Positions 34,982 to 43,454 of a DNA stretch of 64,000 bases are shown here, piece after piece; within the stretch, counting starts at the first letter, position 1, and each line of letters begins with the position of its first letter. The stretch lies in contig NZ_MCIB01000037.1 of NCBI RefSeq assembly GCF_003609645.1, positions 1 to 64,000 of the forward strand. The letters run 5' to 3'. The notes below the pieces were generated by a model that ran no database searches, was not told the origin of the DNA, and saw only the letters and a program-made list of their open reading frames with translations. Made by a program: the position numbers and the translations under genes. Origin of the DNA: Thermohalobacter berrensis. GTDB taxonomy: Bacteria; Bacillota; Clostridia; Tissierellales; Thermohalobacteraceae.

Positions 34982-36628
34982 TTAAGCTGATATTTCGCCT
35001 TTACCAGATTTATATTTATCAAAACTATTATCATATAATTTAATTTTTTTATCTCTAGTTTGTCTTCTATAGGAAGTTTTAATACTTTTAATAAGCAGTA
35101 TACTCATAATGGTTAGTATAATAGAAAATGGTAATCCTGTACTTATTACAGCTGTTTGTAAAGCAGAGAGTGCCTTTTCTCCACCGATTAGTAGTAATAC
35201 TGCAGCTACTAAACCTTCCATACAAGCCCAGAATACTCTTTGTGGTACTGGTGAATCTAGCTTTCCACCAGAAGTAATATTATCTACTACTAGAGAACCC
35301 GAGTCACTTGATGTAACAAAGAAGGAAATAACCAATAGTGTACCTATTGTTGATAGTAAAACTTTTAAAGTTTTAGTTAAAACTGATATATCTAAATGGT
35401 TTACCATTTCAAATAAAGCAACTGGAAGATTATTTTGCACTACATCAAATAATTGGCCATTTATTTGGTTGTCTATATATATAGCACTTCCACCAAAAAC
35501 TGATAGCCAAATAAATGATAGAAGAGAAGGTACAATTAGTACGGCTAAAACAAATTCTCGAATGGTTCTTCCTTTTGATACTCTAGCTATAAACATTCCA
35601 ACAAATGGTGACCAAGAAATCCACCATGCAAGATAAAATACTGACCAACTACCTTGCCAAGAACTATTTTCTAATGAAACAAAGAATGAATACTTAATTA
35701 AGTCATTTGTGTAGACTCCTAAAGAATTAGAAAATATTTTTAATATATATGATGTTGGCCCTAAAAGTAAAATGGCACTCATAAATACAAAGGCTAATTT
35801 TATATTTAGCTTAGAAAGCATCTTAACTCCCTTATCTATACCTGAGACTACTGATAAAGTAGCCATCAAAGTAATAACAGTAATCAGCATAACCTGTATT
35901 TTAACATCAAAATCTATTCCTAGTAGATAAGATAAACCACTGTTAATTTGTTGTACTCCAAGACCTAATGAAGTAGCTAATCCAAATAGGCATGCTATAA
36001 CTGCTAAAACATCAATAATATCACCAATAATCCCAAAGACTTTATCCTTTAGTATTGGATAGAATACAGATCTTAGAGAGAGTGGAAGTTTTTTATTGTA
36101 AGCGAAAAATGCTAATGCTAATGATATTAAGGCGTATATACCCCATGGATGAAGTCCCCAATGGAAAAATGTAGTAGCCATTGCTGAAGTTGCTTTATTT
36201 GCACTATCAAAGATTGGAGGCTTAACTGCAAAATGATATAAAGGCTCTCCAACCGCCCAGAACATTAATCCAATTCCCATTCCTGCAGATATTAACATTG
36301 AATACCATGCAAAATTTGAGAATTCAGGCTTACAACCAACACCACCAATCCTAACTTTACCCAATCTTGAGAAAGCTAGAAACAAACATATAACTATAAA
36401 AAAGTTACTTGATAATATAAACAACCAGTCACCTTTAGATATAATAGTATTTTTTATATTTTCAAAAAGTTGGCTTGCATGCTCTAGATTAAAAAGTGCA
36501 TAGGATGAAAAAAGTAATATAAACAAGCCTGATACAATAGAAACAACAGGATTCATATCCAATCCAAATTTTGTGAAGTTTCTACTATAAAGCTTATTTT
36601 CTAATTGTTCAGTAATATTTTTTTGCAT
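34982..36628 (-). CDS. BCCT-family osmolyte transporter
   Basis: A 548-residue sodium- or proton-driven transporter of glycine betaine, carnitine or choline type, with about 12 helices. Signature segments: SAGMGIGLMFWAVGEPLYHF, FHWGLHPWGIYALISLALAF and, in helix 8, LAWWISWSPFVGMFIARVSKGRTIREF. The Trp-rich WWISWSPF is the substrate-binding aromatic box of betaine carriers. It suggests osmotic stress in the habitat. A large structured RNA with a strong terminator lies 36-280 bases upstream and may control it. Confidence 0.92.
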   Translation of the reverse strand: MQKNITEQLENKLYSRNFTKFGLDMNPVVSIVSGLFILLFSSYALFNLEHASQLFENIKNTIISKGDWLFILSSNFFIVICLFLAFSRLGKVRIGGVGCKPEFSNFAWYSMLISAGMGIGLMFWAVGEPLYHFAVKPPIFDSANKATSAMATTFFHWGLHPWGIYALISLALAFFAYNKKLPLSLRSVFYPILKDKVFGIIGDIIDVLAVIACLFGLATSLGLGVQQINSGLSYLLGIDFDVKIQVMLITVITLMATLSVVSGIDKGVKMLSKLNIKLAFVFMSAILLLGPTSYILKIFSNSLGVYTNDLIKYSFFVSLENSSWQGSWSVFYLAWWISWSPFVGMFIARVSKGRTIREFVLAVLIVPSLLSFIWLSVFGGSAIYIDNQINGQLFDVVQNNLPVALFEMVNHLDISVLTKTLKVLLSTIGTLLVISFFVTSSDSGSLVVDNITSGGKLDSPVPQRVFWACMEGLVAAVLLLIGGEKALSALQTAVISTGLPFSIILTIMSILLIKSIKTSYRRQTRDKKIKLYDNSFDKYKSGKGEISA

Positions 36629-36660
36629 ATCATACCACCTTTTTTATAGTTTTTTTATAC

Positions 36661-36905
36661 AATAAAAAAGGCACTCTACCTCCATGGTTGCCCATAGAGG
36701 TAGAGTGCCTAAGTTTCGCTAAACTTTAGCTCACTTTATACCACTAATATGATTTAGTAGTATAGTTTAGGCCCATTTTGAACCTAAACAGACCCCAGCT
36801 CTACGAAATGTTTTTCGACAATAGTTTCACTCTAAAATGGCTGGTTTACCTAAATCTGCAGTATGCATATTTAAGCTCACCAGCCTAGCTACTACTATTG
36901 TCTAC
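36661..36905 (-). ncRNA. large structured RNA of unassigned class upstream of the BCCT gene
   Basis: On the minus strand, GACAATAGT (36902-36894) pairs perfectly with ACTATTGTC (36825-36817) and encloses GGCTGGT/ACCAGCC. Three more helices follow: GTTTAGG/CCTAAAC, an 11-bp TATACTACTAA/TTAGTGGTATA, and AAGTTT-AGCG-AAACTT. Last comes a terminator with a GCAA tetraloop (stem arm GGCACTCTACCTCTATGG) and TTTTTT. This may be a free RNA or a leader ending 36 bases before the BCCT start. A raiA-type RNA is one possibility I cannot confirm. Confidence 0.65.
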
Positions 36906-36972
36906 TTCACATTCATAAAAATAGATTATATAGATTTTTAATACCACGTAATATTATAGCATATTTATTATA

Positions 36973-38286
36973 CTATATTTTAGAGAAAAATTCATCATTT
37001 ACTTTGTCTTGAAGGTAAATTTTTGAGAATTTACCTTTTTGTGTTGTTTTGTATAGTTCATAACCTTTATTAATACAACTATCACAACCATCTCTAGGGA
37101 TTATTATTGCTAATAATTTATCTCCCCTGTCTGATTTTGACTTTATTATTATTAAACCTGAACATGATGAACATACCTTTATCTTTTCTTCTTGATTTTC
37201 CATTATTCCATCTGTGTCATAATAGATTCTCTTATTCCTTATAACATATTCTTTATCTTTAAATAGTTTTTCAGCTAATGCTTCACGGTTTTTCCAGTTT
37301 GAATAAATATCACTACATAACCTTTTTATATATTTTGTAATTTCCTCAGATTGACTTACTTTTTCAGGAGTATAATCAGGTTCTTTTACTTTGCTATAGT
37401 CAAGTCCTGCCATAGCTAATATTATACCGAGGTTAATGTAAGGAAGGGCTCCTTCAATTGAATAGCCTCCTTCTAAAACAGCTATGTCAGGGTTTAACTT
37501 TTCATTAAGCTTTCCATAGCCCTGTGCCGTGAAATTCATGTTAGTTATAGGGTCAGTATAATGATTATCTTGCCCAGCAGAGTTTATTATGATGTCAGGT
37601 TTATATTCTTCAAGTATAGGAAGAATAAGATTATCTAATACATATAAAAAACCTTCTTCACCTGTATTAGGAGGTAAAGGTATATTTAAATTATATCCAA
37701 AGGCTCCTGGTCCACCTAATTCATCTTGAAATCCACTTCCGGGAAATAAAGTTCTACCGTCCTGATGGAGGGATATAAAAAGAGTATCTTTATCATTCCA
37801 ATATATATCTTGGGTTCCATCACCATGATGACAATCAGTATCTATTATGGCAATTTTCTTATTACCGTATTTTTTCCTTATGTACTCAACCATAACTGCT
37901 TCAATGTTAATTATACAAAACCCCCTATCACCATATACAATCCTATGGGCATGATGACCGGGGGGTCTTACTATAGCAAAGGATTTTTCTGTTTCGTTAT
38001 TTAGTACAGCTTCAGCAGCCCTTATTGCACCTCCAGCAGAAATAAGATGGGATTTTGGAACTTTTGTATTTACATCAGGATAGCAAAAATGAACTCTATT
38101 AATATCTTTTTCTGTGGCAATGACTGGATTAAAAAGTTCAATTCCATCTATGTCAAAGATACCCTCCTCTTTAAGCTGGTCCATTGTATATAAAAGTCTT
38201 TCTTCTCTTTCAGGATGAGTTGGACTTATTTGCCAGTCAAAGGCAGGAAAGAAAACAAGTCCTAATCTTTTTTTTGCCTTAAGCAT
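36973..38286 (-). CDS. histone-deacetylase-family amidohydrolase with zinc-ribbon-like tail
   Basis: A 437-residue arginase/deacetylase-fold protein. Class II HDAC-like motifs are intact: RPPGHHAH, IDTDCHHGDGTQDIY and the late GGYSIEGAL, which carry the catalytic His pair and zinc ligands Asp/His/Asp. Bacterial members remove acetyl groups from polyamines, acetoin-related molecules or small amides. After residue 350, CSSCSGLI and GCDSCINKGYEL add a CxxC...CxxC element unusual for the family. It overlaps the HyuA-like gene by eight bases. Confidence 0.88.
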   Translation of the reverse strand: MLKAKKRLGLVFFPAFDWQISPTHPEREERLLYTMDQLKEEGIFDIDGIELFNPVIATEKDINRVHFCYPDVNTKVPKSHLISAGGAIRAAEAVLNNETEKSFAIVRPPGHHAHRIVYGDRGFCIINIEAVMVEYIRKKYGNKKIAIIDTDCHHGDGTQDIYWNDKDTLFISLHQDGRTLFPGSGFQDELGGPGAFGYNLNIPLPPNTGEEGFLYVLDNLILPILEEYKPDIIINSAGQDNHYTDPITNMNFTAQGYGKLNEKLNPDIAVLEGGYSIEGALPYINLGIILAMAGLDYSKVKEPDYTPEKVSQSEEITKYIKRLCSDIYSNWKNREALAEKLFKDKEYVIRNKRIYYDTDGIMENQEEKIKVCSSCSGLIIIKSKSDRGDKLLAIIIPRDGCDSCINKGYELYKTTQKGKFSKIYLQDKVNDEFFSKI

Positions 38287-39958
38287 TATTTATCCCTCCA
38301 ATTCTTTGGATAAGTCCAGGTTTAATTTGCGCCTTTACCCTAATATTTTTACCTGAAGTAAAGAACCCCCTTACCATATTAAAGCTACTTTCTTCAGTAA
38401 TTTCAATGTCATCTGGATTATAATCTACATAAAAATCCTTTGTACCTTCTATAAGTAGTTCTATAGCATCTTTCTTTGCCTTATCTAGGCTATAGCTATT
38501 ATCAATATTTTTATAAATACCCATCTCTGGGACAGAAAGTTTTTTGCATTCTGTATCAGCCATTAGATTAATTTCAAAGGTTCTTTTTGCTAATGCAGCA
38601 CCAACAGCATTTGCTATATCATAATTTTTAGGCACTTTACAAGGTATTCTAAACTTTTCCTCAAGTATATGAGAAACGGCTTTTGCAGGACCACCTATAG
38701 CTATAATCTTTTTAGGTTTTATTTTTTTACTATAAAGAAGTTCATGGATTGTATATACTGGCTTACTATTAATTTCTTTAAGAAGACTAAATACTTTATG
38801 TTTAATTATTTCACCGAACTTATCATATATTTTCTTAGCCATTTCTTCAGGATTTATATTTAACTTATCTCCAATAATTTTCATTGCTTCTAATGCCTTT
38901 TTTCTATTACCAAAATTAAGCTTTCCTAATACTATCATTGCATCGCTAGGAGTTGGTGTAAGACCATCTAAGGCCATTGGAGGACCTTGACGTTTTGGTC
39001 CTATAACAATTTCTCCTTTTTCATTAACCTTTATTGCACTGTCGCCTCCAAGTCCTATTGAAACATTGTAAATAGATCTTATTAGAGTAGGATAATTAGA
39101 AATAGTTATTCCATTTGGTACAAGTAGTGGGACTCCATCTGCTAAAAAAGAGATATCTGTTGTTGTACCACCAATATCAAGTAATATTGCATCACTATTT
39201 AAATTAAAAAATGCAAGACAGCCCATTACACTAGCTGCCGGGCCTGATAGAATAGTTTGAACTGGATAAATAGATGCATTTTCTAATTCAAGTGTACCGC
39301 CGTCAGCCTTTAATATATGTATAGGGATATTAATTCCCTTATTTATAAAGGCATTTTTTATAGCAATAGAGAAATTATTAAAAGAGTTATATACAGTAGA
39401 ATTTAGATAAGCTGTATATATTCTTCTAGGGAAACTTAAATTACCGGAAAGCTTATGTCCCATTGTAATAGGTGAAAATCCATAATCTTTAAGTATATTT
39501 TTAATTGCAAGCTCATGGGATAGATTTCTTGTAGAAAACTTTGTAACTACAGAAGCAGCTTTAACACCTTTAGATATTATCTTTTTAGCTTCCTTATGTA
39601 CAAGTTCGCTGCTAAAGGGCTTAATTTCCCTTCCTCTATGGTCTATATATCCATTAAGAAATACAGTATAATCACCACAGGTAAAATTTGAAGGATCAAT
39701 TCCAGGACCACTTTCTATAAACATTGCTACAGGATTATTTTTACCCTCAATGACAGCATTTGTTGATATAGTAGTACTTAAGTTGACTTTTTTAATACTA
39801 TTTAAGTTTTTATTTTTTAAAAGCTCTTCTAATGTTTCCCAAATAGAAATAAACAAATTATCTTTGTTAGTGTTTTTTTTAGCAGTATCAATTATTTTGC
39901 CATCTTCAACAATAACAGCATCTACATGGGTACCACCAGTATCAAGACCAATAATCAA
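38279..39958 (-). CDS. HyuA-like hydantoinase/oxoprolinase-family ATPase
   Basis: A 559-residue ASKHA-fold protein of the hydantoinase/oxoprolinase A family: LIIGLDTGGTHVDAVI, then STTISTNAVIEGK, ILSGPAASVMGCLAF, ILLDIGGTTTDISFL and IAIGGPAKAVSHIL (phosphate and adenosine motifs). TTG 39958 is preferred because GGGGGGAT lies just upstream; the frame extends to a TTG at 39973 that overlaps this site. No HyuB partner is present. Together with the HDAC-like gene downstream it may process a small amide or lactam; substrate unknown. Confidence 0.82.
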   Translation of the reverse strand: MIIGLDTGGTHVDAVIVEDGKIIDTAKKNTNKDNLFISIWETLEELLKNKNLNSIKKVNLSTTISTNAVIEGKNNPVAMFIESGPGIDPSNFTCGDYTVFLNGYIDHRGREIKPFSSELVHKEAKKIISKGVKAASVVTKFSTRNLSHELAIKNILKDYGFSPITMGHKLSGNLSFPRRIYTAYLNSTVYNSFNNFSIAIKNAFINKGINIPIHILKADGGTLELENASIYPVQTILSGPAASVMGCLAFFNLNSDAILLDIGGTTTDISFLADGVPLLVPNGITISNYPTLIRSIYNVSIGLGGDSAIKVNEKGEIVIGPKRQGPPMALDGLTPTPSDAMIVLGKLNFGNRKKALEAMKIIGDKLNINPEEMAKKIYDKFGEIIKHKVFSLLKEINSKPVYTIHELLYSKKIKPKKIIAIGGPAKAVSHILEEKFRIPCKVPKNYDIANAVGAALAKRTFEINLMADTECKKLSVPEMGIYKNIDNSYSLDKAKKDAIELLIEGTKDFYVDYNPDDIEITEESSFNMVRGFFTSGKNIRVKAQIKPGLIQRIGGINNA

Positions 39959-39984
39959 GTTATATCCCCCCAAAAAGTTAATTA

Positions 39985-41091
39985 TTATTTACTAACTACT
40001 TTTTCAAATAGGTTATCATATAATTTAACCATTACCTTCCAATTATATTTAGATGCTAAAGGACGTAGTGATATTTTTCTTATTTCATTGATATTTTTAA
40101 TTGCAGTTTCCAATTTTCCAACAAGCTCATTAAAATCATGATAAAAATGGCTTTTATATTTTTCATAGGGAATTAATTCAGGATATGTAAGTCTTTTAGG
40201 TAAAATAGGATAACAGTTACAATATATTGCCTCCATCACACTTATGCCAAAAAATTCTTGATTAGATGTAACAGGCAGTATATCAGCTCTATTAAGCCAT
40301 TTAGCATAATCAGAAAACTCTTTTGTCATTCCAAATGCAACAATATTATCTTTTAATTCTTCTTTTGCTATTAAAAAAGATTTAGGCTTTTCCTTGTAGT
40401 CTTTACCTAAAACTGCTACCTTAAAATTAACCCCTTTATTTTTTATTATTTTCAATGCTTTAAAAAAGTCATCAGGATTTTTATCATATTCCCATCTATG
40501 GTTCCATATGATAAGAGGTTCTTTTATCTTTTCAATATCTTTATATTTATCAAATTTTTCTAGGTCTAATCCTAAGTTTAAAACACGACCTTTTTTCTTT
40601 ATTAACTTAATATTATCTAGTCCTCTATAATCTGGCATAGACTTTAAAAATGAATATAATGAATTTAAAAACGAATCCATATGATACTTTGAATTAAAAA
40701 ATATGTAATCTGAAGCTAATACTGATGAGTAGTTTATAAAACCATAGTGTAAATCCCTTTTAAGTTGAACGTCTTTATCTCTAGGGGACCATGGATATGA
40801 TAATTGATTTTCATGGAAATACATGCAAATCTTTGTATTATCTAGTTTTTCTTTAGCTAGTGCTATGAAAGTTGTTAAATCTAACATATCTGTAGCAATT
40901 ATAAGATCAGGATTAAAGTCAATTGATAAAAACTCCTTAGCTAGATGGATAGCACCACCATGCATACGCCATTTCCAGAAGCGACCATCCATACTTAAAA
41001 TTTCTACATTATGTCTACTGTATTTTCTGTAACTATTGGCCCAAACAGCGTGGGAACCAGTATAATAGGGTTCTATTATTAAAATATTCAT
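39985..41091 (-). CDS. tRNA-queuosine alpha-mannosyltransferase-like glycosyltransferase (DUF3524/GTDC1 type)
   Basis: A 368-residue GT-B glycosyltransferase. Its N-terminal half matches the DUF3524 domain of the queuosine-tRNA mannosyltransferase QTMAN (GTDC1): EPYYTGSHAVWANSY, GRFWKWRMHGGAIHLA, MYFHENQLSYPW. The C-terminal half has IWNHRWEYDKNPDDFF and SNQEFFGISVMEAIYCNCYPILP, the donor-binding region. ATG 41091 is chosen over TTG 41100 because of the spacing to AAGGTAGG. Predicted to add a sugar to a queuosine-modified tRNA; activity in bacteria is inference. First gene of a unit with the HyuA- and HDAC-like genes. Confidence 0.82.
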   Translation of the reverse strand: MNILIIEPYYTGSHAVWANSYRKYSRHNVEILSMDGRFWKWRMHGGAIHLAKEFLSIDFNPDLIIATDMLDLTTFIALAKEKLDNTKICMYFHENQLSYPWSPRDKDVQLKRDLHYGFINYSSVLASDYIFFNSKYHMDSFLNSLYSFLKSMPDYRGLDNIKLIKKKGRVLNLGLDLEKFDKYKDIEKIKEPLIIWNHRWEYDKNPDDFFKALKIIKNKGVNFKVAVLGKDYKEKPKSFLIAKEELKDNIVAFGMTKEFSDYAKWLNRADILPVTSNQEFFGISVMEAIYCNCYPILPKRLTYPELIPYEKYKSHFYHDFNELVGKLETAIKNINEIRKISLRPLASKYNWKVMVKLYDNLFEKVVSK

Positions 41092-41170
41092 ATTATCCAA
41101 CCTACCTTATCCTTATTTCACAACTAATATTATGATATATCCAATTATAAATTTTATCAATTTTATAAAT

Positions 41171-41200
41171 AAAAAATCGAGGGATGAAAACATCCCTCGA
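41171..41200 (-). terminator. terminator after the purine permease gene
   Basis: TCGAGGGATG/CATCCCTCGA stem with AAAA loop and six T on the minus strand. Confidence 0.9.
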
Positions 41201-41210
41201 TAATTGACCT

Positions 41211-42569
41211 TTATCCAAATAATATTTTTACTACAAAGAGTATCACAGTTCCATACATTAATGGAGAAATCTCTTTATACTTACCTATTAAAAGTTTTAA
41301 AACTACATAACTTATCATACCAAATACTATACCTTCTGAAATACTATAGGTTAATGGCATCATGATAATTGTTAAGAAGGCAGGAATTGCTTCAGTGAAA
41401 TCATTAAAGTCTATATCTTTTATTGGTGACATCATAAAAAGCCCTACCAATATTAAAGCTGGTGCTGTAGCAGCAGATGGTATCATTATAAATAATGGAG
41501 ATAGAAATAGGGCTATTATAAACATACAAGCTGTTGATAAAGCTGTAAGTCCAGTTCTACCACCTTCAGCTACCCCTGATGCACTTTCAACATAAGTAGT
41601 AACTGTACTAGTTCCTAATAGTGCACCAAAAGTTGTTCCTATAGAATCTGCAAATAGCGCCTGTTTAGCTCTAGGCACATTACCATCTTTATCTAACATG
41701 TTTGTTTTTGTAGCAACTCCTACTAGTGTACCAACTGTATCAAACATATCAACAAATAGAAAAGTAAATAGTACTATTAACATTTCTATAGTAAATATAT
41801 TGGTAAAGTCTAGCTTAAAAAATATAGGTTTTAAAGATGGTGGTGTAGCGATAAACTTTAATCCTTCAGGTAGTTGTGTAACCCCCATAGGAATACCAAT
41901 AATTGTTGTAATTATTATACCTAGTAGTAATGCCCCTTTTATTTTTTTAGCTAACAAGAAACCAGTTATAATTAGTCCAAGTAAAGCAAGAAGTCCTGAA
42001 CCTGAAGTAATATTACCTAGGGTAACAGGAAGACCATCCAGTTTGCCATCTCCCACATGGAACATACCACTTTTTACTATACCTGAGTTATAAAGGCCTA
42101 AAAAAGCTATAAATAGTCCAATACCAACAGAAACAGCTTTTTTTAATGTTAAAGGTATTGCATTAACAATTGCTTCTCTTATATTAAGAAAAGTTAGAAC
42201 AATAAATATAATACCTTCTAAAAATACAGCTGTTAATGCAGTTTCCCAAGAATATCCCGTTCCTAATACTACAGTAAAAGCAAAAAATGCATTTGGTCCC
42301 ATAGCTGGTGCCAGTGCAAATGGAAGATTAGCATGAAAGGCCATTACTAATGTAGCAATAATTGAAGATAAAGCCGTTGCAGTAAATAATGCTCCAGAAT
42401 CCATTCCTGTAGAAGATAAAATATTTGGATTTACTACTAGTATATATGCCATAGTCATAAATGTAGTTATACCAGCCATTATTTCTGTTTTTACATTTGT
42501 GTTATTATCCTTTAGTCTAAACATTTTTTCCAATGGTGAAGTAGAGTTTTTTACTTTAGTTATTTCCAT
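41211..42569 (-). CDS. NCS2-family purine permease (adenine/guanine/hypoxanthine)
   Basis: A 452-residue AzgA/PbuG-type proton-coupled purine transporter with about 14 helices. Marks: GITTFMTMAYILVVNPNIL, LPFALAPAMGPNAFFAFTVV, FLFVDMFDTVGTLVGVATK and GTSTVTTYVESASGVAEGGRTGLTAL. The FALAPAMGxNAFFA form is typical of the AzgA subgroup rather than xanthine/uracil carriers. GGGAGG before the ATG. Upstream carries PurR-box-like sites, not a purine riboswitch. Confidence 0.93.
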   Translation of the reverse strand: MEITKVKNSTSPLEKMFRLKDNNTNVKTEIMAGITTFMTMAYILVVNPNILSSTGMDSGALFTATALSSIIATLVMAFHANLPFALAPAMGPNAFFAFTVVLGTGYSWETALTAVFLEGIIFIVLTFLNIREAIVNAIPLTLKKAVSVGIGLFIAFLGLYNSGIVKSGMFHVGDGKLDGLPVTLGNITSGSGLLALLGLIITGFLLAKKIKGALLLGIIITTIIGIPMGVTQLPEGLKFIATPPSLKPIFFKLDFTNIFTIEMLIVLFTFLFVDMFDTVGTLVGVATKTNMLDKDGNVPRAKQALFADSIGTTFGALLGTSTVTTYVESASGVAEGGRTGLTALSTACMFIIALFLSPLFIMIPSAATAPALILVGLFMMSPIKDIDFNDFTEAIPAFLTIIMMPLTYSISEGIVFGMISYVVLKLLIGKYKEISPLMYGTVILFVVKILFG

Positions 42570-42766
42570 AAATTAAGCCTCCCTTTAGAATATAGCTTTA
42601 AAAAACAAAATGGCGTAAATTAAATATAATGATAGAAATTTTATAAGACATAGCACGAATTATATTATTATAGACTAGATTAATATTCGCACATTAATAT
42701 ATATTAATATATTTAATATCTAATAGTCAATAGGAAATTCGAATTTTTTTGTAGTGGGAATATATA

Positions 42767-42821
42767 TATTTCGGATTATAACGAATATATAGATTAAACA
42801 ACATAAAATAGTTCGGGTATT
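42767..42821 (-). promoter_or_regulatory. candidate PurR boxes upstream of the purine permease
   Basis: ATAATCCGAAATAT (42781-42768) and ATACCCGAACTATT (42820-42807) on the minus strand each fit the Gram-positive PurR box AWWWCCGAACWWT with at most one change. The rest of 42570-42766 is AT-rich with no other visible element. Confidence 0.35.
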
Positions 42822-42869
42822 AAAGTATAAGAGTAGAGGATTGTACTAAACAATTAAGTGTATAAAGCA

Positions 42870-42904
42870 AAAAAGGTGATAGAGCAAATGCTTTATCACC
42901 TTTT
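42870..42904. terminator. terminator after the staygreen-like gene
   Basis: AAAAGGTGATAGAGC/GCTTTATCACCTTTT stem. Confidence 0.85.
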
Positions 42905-42908
42905 AAAA

Positions 42909-43355
42909 CTATTTATAGTCCGAAAGGGTTCCCCAGTATTCAATACGGTTAAAATATGGATTTATGGAATCGAAATATACAAAAACGGGTGCGTTATCTA
43001 AATAGGGATGGATATTAAAAAACTCTTTATCACCAAATCGTATAGCTTCGAGGGCTAAAGGTAACTCACGAATGAAAATTTTATTTCTGATATAGGTATT
43101 CATGGGTCTAAACTTCCCATCTACATATACATATACACAAAAAATATATCTATTATTTCTAATTTTCCATTCTGCTAATACTTCATCCCTTGTTGGATTT
43201 ATTTTATCATAAGCATAATATTTTCCTATAGTTAAAAACAATTCAGCAGTAATATCAGAGTGAGTTAGTGTATAACGTCTTGGTATAATGGGTCTTAACT
43301 TAGTTACTCCATTTCTAAACTCAACGAATAATTTTTGTGGATTGAGTCTTTCCAA
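42909..43355 (-). CDS. staygreen-family protein
   Basis: A 148-residue homologue of the staygreen family, known in plants as a Mg-dechelatase of chlorophyll. The family core PIIPRRYTLTHSDITAELFLTIG, NPTRDEVLAEWK and EAIRFGDKEFFNIHPYLDNAP is clear. Short bacterial homologues occur in non-photosynthetic Firmicutes, and their natural substrate is unknown. It starts with TTG 43355 after AAAGGTGGGAT. Monocistronic. Confidence 0.8.
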   Translation of the reverse strand: MERLNPQKLFVEFRNGVTKLRPIIPRRYTLTHSDITAELFLTIGKYYAYDKINPTRDEVLAEWKIRNNRYIFCVYVYVDGKFRPMNTYIRNKIFIRELPLALEAIRFGDKEFFNIHPYLDNAPVFVYFDSINPYFNRIEYWGTLSDYK

Positions 43356-43421
43356 GTTATCCCACCTTTTATTTTTTCTTTATAATATTCATTAGTTTTA
43401 AGTGGGGTGATTAATATAAAG

Positions 43422-43454
43422 AATAGGGACAATGGAGTAACCATTGTCCCTATT
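43422..43454. terminator. hairpin overlapping the EIICB stop
   Basis: AATAGGGACAATGG/CCATTGTCCCTATT perfect 14-bp stem with 5-base loop. T-run weak on the minus side. Confidence 0.65.

Noticed and set aside
42570..42908. Purine or xanthine riboswitch upstream of the NCS2 permease
   Set aside because: None of the conserved purine-aptamer loop or junction bases were found on the minus strand; only PurR-box-like sites.
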